Source of the DNA: Rhizobium lusitanum
GTDB lineage: Bacteria; Pseudomonadota; Alphaproteobacteria; Rhizobiales; Rhizobiaceae
DNA length: 64,000 bases
Direction: 5' to 3'
Assembly (NCBI RefSeq): GCF_014189535.1
Contig: NZ_CP050308.1
Span: 186,001-250,000, forward strand
Below the pieces are notes generated by a model. That model was not told the origin of the DNA. It ran no database searches and saw only the letters and a program-made list of their open reading frames with translations. This document shows positions 45,861 to 54,432 of the stretch, one piece after another (the stretch's first letter is position 1; the number at the start of each line of letters is the position of its first letter). A program made the position numbers and the translations under genes.

Positions 45861-48407
45861 ATGCTGCACGTCTCCTGGTGGAAGACCGTCCTGATCTGGT
45901 TCGCCGTTCTCTTGAGCGTTCTCCTTGCCGTGCCGAATCTGCTTGGTGATCAGCGTCTCGCTTCTTTTCCGGCCTGGTTTGCACAACGAAAGGTCGAGCT
46001 CGGGCTCGATCTCAAGGGCGGCTCGCATATCATGCTCAAGATCGAGCGTGACGATGTTGTAAGGAACCGGTTGGAGACTGTCGTCGGCGACATCAGCGCG
46101 AGATTGCGCACGGTCAATATTCCTTATTCCGGTCTGACGGGCACTGGTCAGAAAATCCAGTTGCGTATCAACGACCCTGCCCAGGTGCAGTCCGCCGTCA
46201 ATGCCCTGAAGCCGATCACCGAGGCTGATTCCGGCAAGCAGGAAGCAACCCTGTCGCAGGGCGACAATGGTGCGCTTACCATTGATATCACCGACGCGGG
46301 CATCAATGACGGTCTTTCCGCCGCTATGACCCGGTCGCTCAAGATTATCAGCAATCGCATCGCGCAACTCGACGTTGGCGAGCCGTTGATCCGCCGGCAG
46401 GGCGCTGACCGTATTGTGATCCAGGTGCCGGGTCTTGCCGATCCGCAGCGCCTGAAGAACCTGTTGAACCAGCCCGCCGAACTCAGTCTCCGTCTGGTCG
46501 ATTCATCGATGCCGGTGCAGGACGCCATGAATGGCCGCCCGCCCGCAGGTTCCGAGGTGCTGTTTTCCGAGGACGATCCGCCGGCCGGCTATCTTCTGCA
46601 GAAACAGCCGCTTCTTTCGAGTATCGACTTTGCCAACGCCGCAGCGGTTTCGAATGCCCAGAACAACGATGGCACTGTCTCCGTCCAGCTGACGCCAGAG
46701 GCGACCAGCCGTTTCGCGCAGGTAACGGCCGCCAATCTCGGCAAAGTCATCGCCGTCGTGCTTGACGGCCAGGTCATTTCATCAGCTTCGCTGAAAAACG
46801 CGATCACCACCGGTGATATCAATATCCCCGGCGACTTCACGGCACAGGGCGCGCAGGATCTGTCCGTCATGCTGAAGTCAGGGCCGCTGCCGGCGACGCT
46901 GACGACTGTCGAGGAACGGACCATCGAGCCTGGTCTCGGTAGCGAGACCAGGCGATCCGCCATCATCGCCTGCGTCATTGCCGCTATTTTCGTTGCGGCG
47001 CTGATGATCGGCTTCTATGGGCTGCTTGGCGTCGCCGCGACAATTGCGCTGATCATCAACCTCATCATGGTTCTGGCGGTCATGGGAGTGTTTGGCATCA
47101 CGCTGACGCTGCCGGGCATCGCCGCCATCGTGCTGATCATCGGCATCGCGCTCGACGCTAATGTGTTGATCTATGAGCGCGTCCGGGAAGAAGAGAAGAA
47201 GACGCATCTTCTTGTCGACGCGCTGCGCCACGGTTTCAACAGGGCAGTGTCCACTGTTGCGGATGCCAACTTCACCGTGCTCATGATCGCCGCCATCCTG
47301 TTCTACGTCAGCAGCGGCGCGGTGCGTGGCTTTGCCGCGACGCTGATCGTTGGTGTTTTCACGACCTTCTTTACCGCCTGTTTCGTCACGCGGTCGCTCG
47401 TCCATGCCTGGATTTCGCATCGCAAGCCGCGTGTGCTGTTGGTCGGCGTTCGCAGCGGCATTTTCGATGGCGCCAATATCCGCTTCATGGGCATCCGCCG
47501 CTATACGTTCACGGTATCTGCGGCGTTGTCGGTGGCGACCTTGCTTGCTTTTGCAGCGGTCGGCATGCATCTCGGCATTGATTTTACCGGTGGATCGATC
47601 ATCGAGGTTCGCGCCAAGCAGGGCGTTGCCGACCCAGCCGATATCCAATCGCGTTTGCAGCAGGTAATCCCGGGCGATGTTCAGGTCGAACGGCTGGATG
47701 ACCGATTGGGGGCCATGATCCGGGTGCATGCGCAGGACGGCGGCGAGAATGCCGAACAATCTGCTGTGACCCTCGTTCGCGACGAGCTGAGCAAGGATTA
47801 CGATTTTTCCCGTGTTGAAGTGGTCGGCCCCTCCGTTTCCGGTGAGATCACCAGGACGGCTTCTCTTGCCGTTCTGGCGGCGCTGGTGGCGATCCTTATC
47901 TACATCTGGCTGCGGTTCGAATGGCAGTTCGCAGTCGGCGCGATCATCGCGACGTTGCATGATGTGATCCTGACGCTCGGCCTTTTCGTGCTGACTGGCA
48001 TGGAATTCAACATGACCGGTATCGCAGCACTTCTGACCATCGTCGGCTACTCGCTGAACGACACGGTCGTGGTCTATGACCGCATGCGCGAGAATCTCAG
48101 GCGTTATTCGCAGATGCCATTGCCGATCCTGATCGATGCGTCGATCAATCAGACGCTGTCGCGCACAGTCCTAACATCGGCGACGACGTTGTTGGCGCTG
48201 CTCGCGCTCTATATATTCGGCGGCGAGGTGATCCGCTCCTTCACCTTCGTTCTGCTCTTCGGCGTTGCGGTCGGCACTTTCTCGTCGATCTATATTGCGG
48301 CACCGGTCCTGATCGTCTTCAAGTTGCGCCCGGATAAATTCCAGGCTGGCGGCGAAAACAAGGGACAGGCAGGTAGCGACATGCAATCAGAAAAACCAGC
48401 GGTGTGA
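45861..48407 (+). CDS. secDF: Fused protein translocase subunit SecDF
   Basis: A single 848-residue protein joins SecD and SecF, as usual in rhizobia. SecD: first helix near residues 6-27, DLKGGSHIMLKIE motif, and a large periplasmic P1 domain followed by five helices with GIALDANVLIYERVREE. SecF begins near residue 545 (RYTFTVSAALSVATLL), with GIDFTGGSIIEVRAKQG and GYSLNDTVVVYDRMREN. The RND-like pump uses the proton gradient to complete Sec export. Two genes downstream follow with gaps of 4 and 18 bases. Confidence 0.96.
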   Translation: MLHVSWWKTVLIWFAVLLSVLLAVPNLLGDQRLASFPAWFAQRKVELGLDLKGGSHIMLKIERDDVVRNRLETVVGDISARLRTVNIPYSGLTGTGQKIQLRINDPAQVQSAVNALKPITEADSGKQEATLSQGDNGALTIDITDAGINDGLSAAMTRSLKIISNRIAQLDVGEPLIRRQGADRIVIQVPGLADPQRLKNLLNQPAELSLRLVDSSMPVQDAMNGRPPAGSEVLFSEDDPPAGYLLQKQPLLSSIDFANAAAVSNAQNNDGTVSVQLTPEATSRFAQVTAANLGKVIAVVLDGQVISSASLKNAITTGDINIPGDFTAQGAQDLSVMLKSGPLPATLTTVEERTIEPGLGSETRRSAIIACVIAAIFVAALMIGFYGLLGVAATIALIINLIMVLAVMGVFGITLTLPGIAAIVLIIGIALDANVLIYERVREEEKKTHLLVDALRHGFNRAVSTVADANFTVLMIAAILFYVSSGAVRGFAATLIVGVFTTFFTACFVTRSLVHAWISHRKPRVLLVGVRSGIFDGANIRFMGIRRYTFTVSAALSVATLLAFAAVGMHLGIDFTGGSIIEVRAKQGVADPADIQSRLQQVIPGDVQVERLDDRLGAMIRVHAQDGGENAEQSAVTLVRDELSKDYDFSRVEVVGPSVSGEITRTASLAVLAALVAILIYIWLRFEWQFAVGAIIATLHDVILTLGLFVLTGMEFNMTGIAALLTIVGYSLNDTVVVYDRMRENLRRYSQMPLPILIDASINQTLSRTVLTSATTLLALLALYIFGGEVIRSFTFVLLFGVAVGTFSSIYIAAPVLIVFKLRPDKFQAGGENKGQAGSDMQSEKPAV

Positions 48408-48411
48408 CAGA

Positions 48412-48798
48412 GTGGCAAAAGGTATAGAAATACGAAGCGCGCATTTTCCGGGCCGCGCGCCGATTGAGGCTTACGGCAATGGTGGTTTTCGCTTTGCCGA
48501 CATGTCGCATCGCGGCTCGTTGCTTTGCCTGCCCTCCGGCATCTATGGTTGGGACATGACGATGGAAGATGCGCTGACGCCGGCGAATTTTCAGAGGGTA
48601 CTCGAGGAGGCTACCCAGATCGAGGTGCTTCTGGTCGGCACGGGCACTGAGTTGCGGCCGCTGCCGGCGGAACTGAAGGCGGCGTTACGCGCCAAGCAGA
48701 TTTCCTCCGATCCGATGAGCACGGGGGCGGCGGTGCGCACATTCAACATCATGTTGGCCGAGTCGCGCGCTGTGGCCGCGGCGCTGATCGCTGTTTGA
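48412..48798 (+). CDS. Mth938-like protein (DUF498), NDUFAF3 homologue
   Basis: A 128-residue soluble protein with the Mth938 fold signature: YGNGGFRFADMSHRGSLLCL, then GIYGWDM, and EVLLVGTGTELRPLPAEL near the middle. Human NDUFAF3 (complex I assembly factor) belongs to this family. The start is GTG at 48412, 4 bases after the secDF stop. It is followed 18 bases later by the phytoene-synthase-like gene. Its bacterial role is not proven. Confidence 0.87.
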   Translation: MAKGIEIRSAHFPGRAPIEAYGNGGFRFADMSHRGSLLCLPSGIYGWDMTMEDALTPANFQRVLEEATQIEVLLVGTGTELRPLPAELKAALRAKQISSDPMSTGAAVRTFNIMLAESRAVAAALIAV

Positions 48799-48816
48799 CG
48801 AGAGATCGGGCCGAGC

Positions 48817-49677
48817 ATGACGACAGACGCTGCGCCTCGTAGCAATCAGGATATTTGCCTGGTGACGCTTCGCGACACTGATCGTGATCGCTATCTCGCC
48901 TGCCTCCTGGCGCCGGAGGACAAACGTGGTGCTCTCGCAGCACTCTATGCCTTTAACGCCGAACTGGCGCGGATTCGCGATCTCGTGCACGAGCCGCTGC
49001 CGGGCGAGGTGCGCATGCAATATTGGCGCGATTTGCTTGAAGGGCAGGCGCATGGGTCGAGCGCGGCCAATCCGGTCGCCGCTGAACTTCTTGCAACGAT
49101 CGAACAATACCGCCTGCCAACGCAGACGCTGATCGACATGATCGATGCGCGCATTTTCGACCTCTACGACGATCCGATGGAGACGCGTGGCACGCTGGAG
49201 GGCTATGCCGGCGAGACTGCATCGGCGCTGATCCAGCTTGCGAGCCTGGTGCTATCGCCTCAAGACGCCCGGCGCTCCGCCGATGCCGCCGGCCATGCTG
49301 GTGTTGCACAGGCGATTGCCGGACAGTTGTTGTTGATGCCGCTGCATCGCCGACGCGGCCAGCTTTATCTGCCGCTGGAAATCCTGACGGCCACCGGTCT
49401 CGACCGCGACACGTTTCTGGCGGGTGAAGACAAGGTGCGGATATCGGCGGCCATCGAGGCTTTCGCCGGTCTGGGACGCGAGCATTTGGCGAAGGCGCGG
49501 GCCGCAGGCCCTATAGCGCCTTTGGTGTTTCCAGCCTTTCTGCCGGTAGTCCTGGCTGAACCGGTGCTGAAGCGGGCACAAAAGCTGGGCGCCAAATTGT
49601 TCGATCAGCCCTTCCAGTCGTCGCAATGGCGCCGGCAGATGCGCATGGCGCTGGCCTCCATAACGAAGAAAATCTGA
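48817..49677 (+). CDS. Squalene/phytoene synthase-like protein, NDUFAF6 type
   Basis: A 286-residue protein of the squalene/phytoene synthase fold (LACLLAPEDKRGALAALYAF at the start, then NAELARIRDLV, MQYWRDLLEG and MIDARIFDLYDD). The two Asp-rich motifs that hold substrate magnesium are not intact: the first site reads RDLVHEP and the second QLLLMPLHRRRGQLYLP. I therefore doubt prenyl-synthase activity. Mitochondrial NDUFAF6, also inactive and needed for complex I, is the best functional analogue. No other hopanoid or carotenoid genes are near. Confidence 0.84.
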   Translation: MTTDAAPRSNQDICLVTLRDTDRDRYLACLLAPEDKRGALAALYAFNAELARIRDLVHEPLPGEVRMQYWRDLLEGQAHGSSAANPVAAELLATIEQYRLPTQTLIDMIDARIFDLYDDPMETRGTLEGYAGETASALIQLASLVLSPQDARRSADAAGHAGVAQAIAGQLLLMPLHRRRGQLYLPLEILTATGLDRDTFLAGEDKVRISAAIEAFAGLGREHLAKARAAGPIAPLVFPAFLPVVLAEPVLKRAQKLGAKLFDQPFQSSQWRRQMRMALASITKKI

Positions 49678-49755
49678 AATCGACCAAGTTCGCGCAAGTC
49701 TCGAGGTTTATGGAGATTGCCGAATTGTCGCCCGTATTCCTCTGGAGGAGCCGCC

Positions 49756-50217
49756 ATGGGCATTATCGTCTGGTGCACACTCTTTGCGATCGTCGTCTTC
49801 TTTGCCTTCTTTATCGCGCGCATGACGTCGCAGAATAAGGAAGACGGTTTACACGACACCGGTCTTGCCATTCTTGAATTCGGACGCGCCTTTCCGACGG
49901 AAGCGATCCGGCAATTGCAGACGACGGCGAATGGCCAGGCGGTGTTCGTGCGCCTGCATGACGACAAGGCCGGCTTCATGCGGAGCTTGCGCAATCACTA
50001 TAGCGTTCATCTGATCGAGCCGGGTAGGGCGCGCGCCAAGGATTCGGGGACCGGCCATGGTTTGACGATCGATTTCCTTGACGCGCCCCATCACAACGGC
50101 ACGTTTGAGTTCTCGACGCCTGCCGAGGCGGCCGAAGTCTCACTCTGGCTGCTTGGCAATTATATTGCGAGTGAAGATCTCAAGCCATCGGCAACGATGC
50201 CGACGGCAAAGGCTTGA
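49756..50217 (+). CDS. Hypothetical membrane-anchored protein (153 residues)
   Basis: Residues 3-21 form one membrane helix (IIVWCTLFAIVVFFAFFIA), and the rest is a soluble domain with alternating strands and helices. No family is recognised. GGAGGAG 5 bases before the ATG at 49756 supports the start. It follows the phytoene-synthase-like gene by 78 bases and is convergent with trmFO. It may be the last gene of the secDF group. Confidence 0.65.
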   Translation: MGIIVWCTLFAIVVFFAFFIARMTSQNKEDGLHDTGLAILEFGRAFPTEAIRQLQTTANGQAVFVRLHDDKAGFMRSLRNHYSVHLIEPGRARAKDSGTGHGLTIDFLDAPHHNGTFEFSTPAEAAEVSLWLLGNYIASEDLKPSATMPTAKA

Positions 50218-50224
50218 GAAGGTC

Positions 50225-51676
50225 TTAGGCACTCTCGGCGACGACTGGCGACTGGAAGACCGGTGCTTCAACGCCCAGCCATGCCGCGCAATCCGTAAGC
50301 GCCCGCTTGGCGATCAGTTGCCGCTTCATGATCGTCTTGTCCTTACCGCGAAAGCGCTTGACGCCTTCCGGCTTGACGATAGAATCCGGTTCCAGCTCCG
50401 GAAATAGCCCGAAATTGACGTTCATCGGCTGGAAGGAGCGCTTGCCCGGCTCTTCGTCGGAGACGATATGACCGCCGGTGATATGGTTGAGCAGCGACCC
50501 CAGCGCCGTTGTGGCTGGCGGCACGGATGGTGCCTCGCCCTTGCGCTCAGCGGCAGCGAAGCGACCGGCGAGCAGGCCGATGCTTGCGCTCTCGACATAG
50601 CCCTCGCAGCCGGTTATCTGGCCGGCAAAACGCAGGCCCGGCCGCGATTTCAGCGTCAGGGAGTGGTCGAGCAGGGTCGGTGAATTGATATAGGTATTGC
50701 GGTGCAGGCCTCCGAGCCGTGCGAATTCGGCATTCTCCAGGCCGGGGATCAGTCGGAAGATCTCAGCTTGCGCGCCATATTTCAGCTTCGTCTGGAAGCC
50801 GACCATGTTGTAGAGTGTGCCGAGCGCATTGTCCTGGCGGAGTTGTACGACAGCATAGGCCTTGACGGTCGGATTATGGGCATTGGTCAGTCCCATCGGC
50901 TTCATCGGCCCGTGGCGCAGCGTCTCGCGTCCGCGCTCGGCCATGACCTCGATCGGCAGGCAGCCGTCGAAATAGGGCGTGCCTTCCCATTCCTTGAAAC
51001 CAACGCCATCGCCGGCGATCAACGCATCAAGGAAGGCATTGTATTGGGTTTCGTCCATCGGGCAGTTGATATAGTCCTTACCGGTGCCACCCGGCCCGAC
51101 CTTGTCGTAACGGGACTGATACCAGCAGATATCCATATTGATGCTGTCGCGATAGACGATCGGCGCGATGGCGTCGAAAAAGGCTAGCGCATCAGCGCCG
51201 GTCTCAGTCTGAATGGCGCTGGCAAGGCCAGGTGCCGTCAGCGGGCCAGTGGCGATGATCGCCTGGTCCCATTCGCTGGGCGGCAAACCCTCTATTTCCT
51301 CACGCACCACGGTGATCAGCGGATGACTTTCGACCGTCCGCGTGACCGCCGCCGCAAATCCGTCGCGGTCCACCGCCAACGCACCGCCAGCCGGAACCTG
51401 GTGCTTGTCGGCGCAGGCCATGATCAGCGAACCGGCCAGGCGCATTTCCGCATGGATGACGCCGACTGCATTGCTAGTCGCGTCGTCGGAGCGGAAGGAG
51501 TTGGAGCAGACGAGTTCCGCCAGATCGTCGGTCTTGTGCGCCTCGGTGCCGCGTACACCACGCATTTCATGGAGGATGACTGGTACGCCGGCGCTGGCGA
51601 TTTGCCACGCGGCTTCAGAGCCGGCAAGGCCGCCGCCGATTACGTGGATGGGAGAAAAGGAGCTGGTCTTTGTCAT
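50225..51676 (-). CDS. trmFO: Methylenetetrahydrofolate-tRNA-(uracil-5-)-methyltransferase TrmFO
   Basis: Folate/FAD-dependent enzyme of 483 residues that makes ribothymidine at U54 of tRNA. The FAD-binding loop is [17 protein letters not shown] near the N-terminus, with the conserved [11 protein letters not shown] holding a catalytic-site Cys, and GPLTAPGLA plus [14 protein letters not shown] in the FAD domain. I chose the ATG at 51676 ([10 protein letters not shown]); 12 more residues are in frame upstream but lack family support. It is downstream of the two DUF1127 genes, separated by a terminator. Confidence 0.94.
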   Translation of the reverse strand: MTKTSSFSPIHVIGGGLAGSEAAWQIASAGVPVILHEMRGVRGTEAHKTDDLAELVCSNSFRSDDATSNAVGVIHAEMRLAGSLIMACADKHQVPAGGALAVDRDGFAAAVTRTVESHPLITVVREEIEGLPPSEWDQAIIATGPLTAPGLASAIQTETGADALAFFDAIAPIVYRDSINMDICWYQSRYDKVGPGGTGKDYINCPMDETQYNAFLDALIAGDGVGFKEWEGTPYFDGCLPIEVMAERGRETLRHGPMKPMGLTNAHNPTVKAYAVVQLRQDNALGTLYNMVGFQTKLKYGAQAEIFRLIPGLENAEFARLGGLHRNTYINSPTLLDHSLTLKSRPGLRFAGQITGCEGYVESASIGLLAGRFAAAERKGEAPSVPPATTALGSLLNHITGGHIVSDEEPGKRSFQPMNVNFGLFPELEPDSIVKPEGVKRFRGKDKTIMKRQLIAKRALTDCAAWLGVEAPVFQSPVVAESA

Positions 51677-51736
51677 GGGCGCGTCATTATCACGGGCAGG
51701 CCGATGATCCAATTGCTTTACGCAGGTCCTGGAATC

Positions 51737-51760
51737 AAAAACGGCGCCGAAAGGCGCCGT
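51737..51760 (-). terminator. Rho-independent terminator after DUF1127 gene 1
   Basis: On the minus strand ACGGCGCC pairs with GGCGCCGT around a TTTC loop (51741-51748 with 51753-51760) and TTTTT follows. Confidence 0.88.
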
Positions 51761-51789
51761 CTTGAGGCAGTCCGTTCAGTCCGTTTCGA

Positions 51790-51933
51790 TTAACGGAAAG
51801 AACGCGAAGCAATGTTGCGGATTTCGTAACGGCTAACGCCGATATCCGACAGGGTCTGGCTGGAAAGGTTGCCGAGCTCGTTCAGAGTGCGGCGGTAGCT
51901 GATCCAGTTCTTAGCAATACGAATCGGGTTCAT
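51790..51933 (-). CDS. DUF1127 microprotein 1 (47 residues)
   Basis: The frame from ATG 51933 to TAA 51790 encodes MNPIRIAKNWISYRRTLNEL followed by GNLSSQTLSDIGVSRYEIRN and IASRSFR. The W..YRR..NEL..LS...L.DIG.sR.eI pattern is the DUF1127 signature. Members act in phosphate and carbon control in Agrobacterium and, as CcaF1, in RNA turnover in Rhodobacter. It has its own terminator at 51737-51760. It is below the size most gene callers keep. Confidence 0.9.
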   Translation of the reverse strand: MNPIRIAKNWISYRRTLNELGNLSSQTLSDIGVSRYEIRNIASRSFR

Positions 51934-52234
51934 GATCTTGTCCTCAAGTAGTCAGTTGCGAGCGGCGCGATTGCCGCCTCAGCGCTTGAGATACATATAT
52001 ACATAAGGACGCTGATTTTGCAGTGCGAATTAAAAGCATCTGCTATGCGTTTGTGCAATGTGACGCCTAAAAAGCCATCATCGCCTAAATTTTATCCGAC
52101 ATGCGCGTGGCGAATGGCTTGGAAGCAGCCTGCTTGTTGTGCAGGTGCGAATAGCGCGCAAAAAAGAACGCCCGTCGCGGTGTCCGCAACGGGCGTTGTG
52201 AGGCTGTCGCTGTTGGGCGAAGCCAGTCCGGCGA
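51934..52234. other. Spacer between the two DUF1127 genes
   Basis: About 300 bases that contain the terminator of DUF1127 gene 2 (52166-52196) and, nearer to gene 1, an AT-rich palindromic patch (51991-52006) where its promoter may lie. Nothing else is recognised. Confidence 0.5.
52166..52196 (-). terminator. Rho-independent terminator after DUF1127 gene 2
   Basis: On the minus strand AACGCCCGT pairs with ACGGGCGTT, and an inner GCGG/CCGC stem continues the hairpin; CTTTTTT follows. Confidence 0.88.
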
Positions 52235-52381
52235 TTAGCGGCCGGTGGCTTCGCGAGCTACGCGATGGATGTCAGAACGGTCGATGCCGAGGTCGTGCAG
52301 TTCGCGGGTGCTCATGCGGCCAAGTTCGGTAACGGTCTGACGATACTTGCGCCAGTTATTGAAAGAGCGGCTCAGGTTCAT
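52235..52381 (-). CDS. DUF1127 microprotein 2 (48 residues)
   Basis: ATG 52381 to TAA 52235 encodes MNLSRSFNNWRKYRQTVTEL followed by GRMSTRELHDLGIDRSDIHR and VAREATGR. It carries the DUF1127 pattern W.kYRqTv.EL..mS.reL.DLGi.RsdI. It lies about 300 bases upstream of DUF1127 gene 1 on the same strand and 460 bases downstream of the cuckoo-like RNA array. Arginine-rich, probably RNA- or protein-binding. Confidence 0.9.
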   Translation of the reverse strand: MNLSRSFNNWRKYRQTVTELGRMSTRELHDLGIDRSDIHRVAREATGR

Positions 52382-52842
52382 TGTAATTCCCTTTCGAGGA
52401 TTTGGAGATCTAGCGGTTCCGCGATTGGTTCCAGCCTCGATCTAATGGATTTAAATATATTGTTGCGGTGCGAAAACTAAAAGAGCGAATGCTTCATGCC
52501 ACCTATGCATAAAACGCAATACTCGCAGGTGTTTTGCCTAAGATGATGGCTGCTTTATGTGCACATCACGGCGGCGTGATGATGGCTCCTGGAGCGTTTA
52601 TTCAGCCGAATATAAGTACTTACGCCCAGGCGTCGAGCAATTGCCCGGATATTGTCTGCGTCTTGCCACGATTCTTGCGTTCTTTCGAACTGCATTGTGT
52701 GGAAGAGATCGCTGATGGCGGGCTGAAGAAAAACCTGGCCTCGTGCGGCCCCCGCGCCAACTTGTCTTGCCTGAGCGCGTTCTAAACCGCTGCGCAGGCA
52801 AGAATCGCTGATTCTAAGGCGACTAAACGATTTAATCGGAGG

Positions 52843-52964
52843 ATAAAAAATAACGCCCACCGCGGGAGGAGGATGCGGTGGGCGTCATTTGTGGTGATTG
52901 ACGACTGGGAGGAGGAGTGTCGTCAATCTATCGGAGCGCACTGGGAGGAGGAGTGTGCGGCCCC
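52843..52964 (-). ncRNA. Cuckoo (CcsR)-like sRNA array, three CCUCCUCCC hairpins
   Basis: On the minus strand three stem-loops follow each other. Hairpin 1: CGCAC/GTGCG stem (52937-52941 with 52955-52959). Hairpin 2: a perfect 10-bp stem (52896-52905 with 52919-52928). Both have the same 13-base loop ACTCCTCCTCCCA. Hairpin 3: a perfect 11-bp stem (52853-52863 with 52875-52885), loop ATCCTCCTCCC, then TTTTTT at 52845-52850, so it is also the terminator. A CCUCCUCCC loop repeated in tandem stem-loops next to DUF1127 genes is the definition of cuckoo/CcsR RNAs known from Rhodobacter and related alphaproteobacteria. Expression here is inferred. Confidence 0.8.
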
Positions 52965-53045
52965 GAATTCTGTATGGGGAAATCATTCCCCAGGCTCTTT
53001 CCAGCTTTCGCCGAAGCGGCGCGCCACCGCCGTCCTTGAGAGGTA

Positions 53046-53075
53046 TAAATAGTATGACTTTTGAATTTTGTGCAA
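53046..53075 (-). promoter_or_regulatory. Candidate promoter of the RNA array
   Basis: On the minus strand TTGCAC and TATTTA stand 18 bases apart, about 80 bases upstream of hairpin 1. The fit to a housekeeping promoter is fair. Cuckoo RNAs in Rhodobacter use heat-shock sigma factors (RpoHI/HII), and I could not match their consensus with confidence. Confidence 0.35.
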
Positions 53076-53292
53076 CGCAATAATATCATGGGAGGTATGT
53101 TGGGTGCGCATGCCTTTGGAAGGCTTTTCCACGCCACCCCGCACTATGGCGAATGGAGTCTTAATTCTGCGTGAATATGATGCGGCTCGCCGCCATTTCC
53201 TTATGGCCCCGTATATGGGTGAACGGCCTCGATTGCATTCCATTATTGGATGGGACACGTTGAGGTAAGGGAATCGCAGTCGGGAGCGCGCA

Positions 53293-54432
53293 ATGTATCG
53301 GGGTAGGCTAGAGCGTGATCTGAAGATCTGGGTCGAAAAGGGGCTGGTGGGAGCGCCAGCAGCCTCGGCTATCCTCAACGAATATGACAGCAGGCCCGCA
53401 AGCTTCAGCGTCGGTCGCGTGCTAACCGTCATGGCGGCGCTGCTGGTCGGTGCCGCCATCCTGCTCTTCGTCGCTTCGAATTGGGAAGAGATTCCAAGGA
53501 TCATCCGGCTCCTTGGTCTCGTCGCGCTCATCTGGGCCTTTTATCTTGGCGGCGCCTATCTGTTGACGCGCGGACGCTCGATTGTTGCGTCGGCATTGCT
53601 GATTATCGGGACGATGACGTTCGGCGGCGCCATGTCACTGGTCGGCCAGATGTACAATATATCCGGCGATGAGCTGACGATGATGATCGTCTGGTTCGCA
53701 GCCGCAGCCATTGCGGCGGCATTGTTTCGTTCGGCCGCGCAGGTGGCACTTGCCGGTTTCCTGGCCTGGGGCTTTTGCGGCTTCTATCTCTGGGGACACT
53801 CCGACGAGTGGTACGGCGTCATGCCTTGGGTGCCGCCGGTTATGGCGGCGGTCGTGATCGCTCTCGTTCGATATGTCGATGCGCCCCAGGTACGGCATCT
53901 CGCTTATCTCATGCTTGTCGGCTGGCTGACATGGATTTTCGCGCAATATGAGAGCTTGCACGCTGCCATGCTGCTGGCCGCCGCCGGCTTAATTGCCTTC
54001 CTGGCGATCAGTCTTCCGGTTTCGCCGCTGGCGCGGATCGCCCGGAGTGCCGGTGCGGCGCCTGCCTTCTACGCATTCCTCGTCGCTGCCATCGGCCTCC
54101 TCGCAATCCACGGGGAAATTGCCTACGGGCTTTTTGCGAATGACATCTGGGTTCAAAACAAGCTGCCGCTCGTCGTGCTGGCCTTCGCAGCGCTGGCAAG
54201 CGCGGTCGTTGCGATCATTCTCAGTGGCCGCGACAATGGCGCTGTGCGTTATCTCGCCTATTTGGTCTTCGCCTGCGAAATCCTCTATCTCGCCAGCGAA
54301 ACAGTCGGCTCGATCATCGGAACATCGGGCTTCTTCCTGATCAGCGGCGTGCTGGTCGCGATTGCCGCCTGGCTGGTTATCCAGTTGGAGCGGCGATTTT
54401 CCCATGGTGACGCGCAGGGGGACAAGGCATGA
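53293..54432 (+). CDS. DUF2157 membrane protein
   Basis: A 379-residue protein with a short soluble N-terminal DUF2157 region (residues 1-35) followed by about ten membrane helices, e.g. VGRVLTVMAALLVGAAILLF. It is adjacent to and overlaps by 4 bases the GDYXXLXY gene, the usual partner. Function is unknown. GGGAG 6 bases before the ATG supports the start. Confidence 0.85.
   Translation: MYRGRLERDLKIWVEKGLVGAPAASAILNEYDSRPASFSVGRVLTVMAALLVGAAILLFVASNWEEIPRIIRLLGLVALIWAFYLGGAYLLTRGRSIVASALLIIGTMTFGGAMSLVGQMYNISGDELTMMIVWFAAAAIAAALFRSAAQVALAGFLAWGFCGFYLWGHSDEWYGVMPWVPPVMAAVVIALVRYVDAPQVRHLAYLMLVGWLTWIFAQYESLHAAMLLAAAGLIAFLAISLPVSPLARIARSAGAAPAFYAFLVAAIGLLAIHGEIAYGLFANDIWVQNKLPLVVLAFAALASAVVAIILSGRDNGAVRYLAYLVFACEILYLASETVGSIIGTSGFFLISGVLVAIAAWLVIQLERRFSHGDAQGDKA

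Larger units (their letters stand above)
52382..53292. other. Gene-free region with the cuckoo-like RNA array
   Basis: Over 900 bases between DUF1127 gene 2 and the DUF2157 gene. The only structure I can support is the three-hairpin RNA array (52843-52964) and a promoter candidate upstream of it. ORFs in this stretch, such as the minus-strand frame 52555-52860, overlap the hairpins and have no family match. Confidence 0.6.

Noticed and set aside
48817..49677. Hopanoid or carotenoid biosynthesis enzyme
   Set aside because: The Asp-rich metal motifs are missing and no partner genes are near, so I prefer the NDUFAF6-like reading.
52555..52860. 101-codon minus-strand ORF with a helix-turn-helix-like stretch (IRAIARRLGVS)
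   Set aside because: Its start lies inside the third RNA hairpin, there is no ribosome site and the rest of the sequence does not look like a DNA-binding protein.
52980..53137. DUF1127 ORF in the leader of the cuckoo-like array, as in Rhodobacter
   Set aside because: I read all three minus-strand frames; none has the W..YR...EL..LS..eL.DiG pattern.
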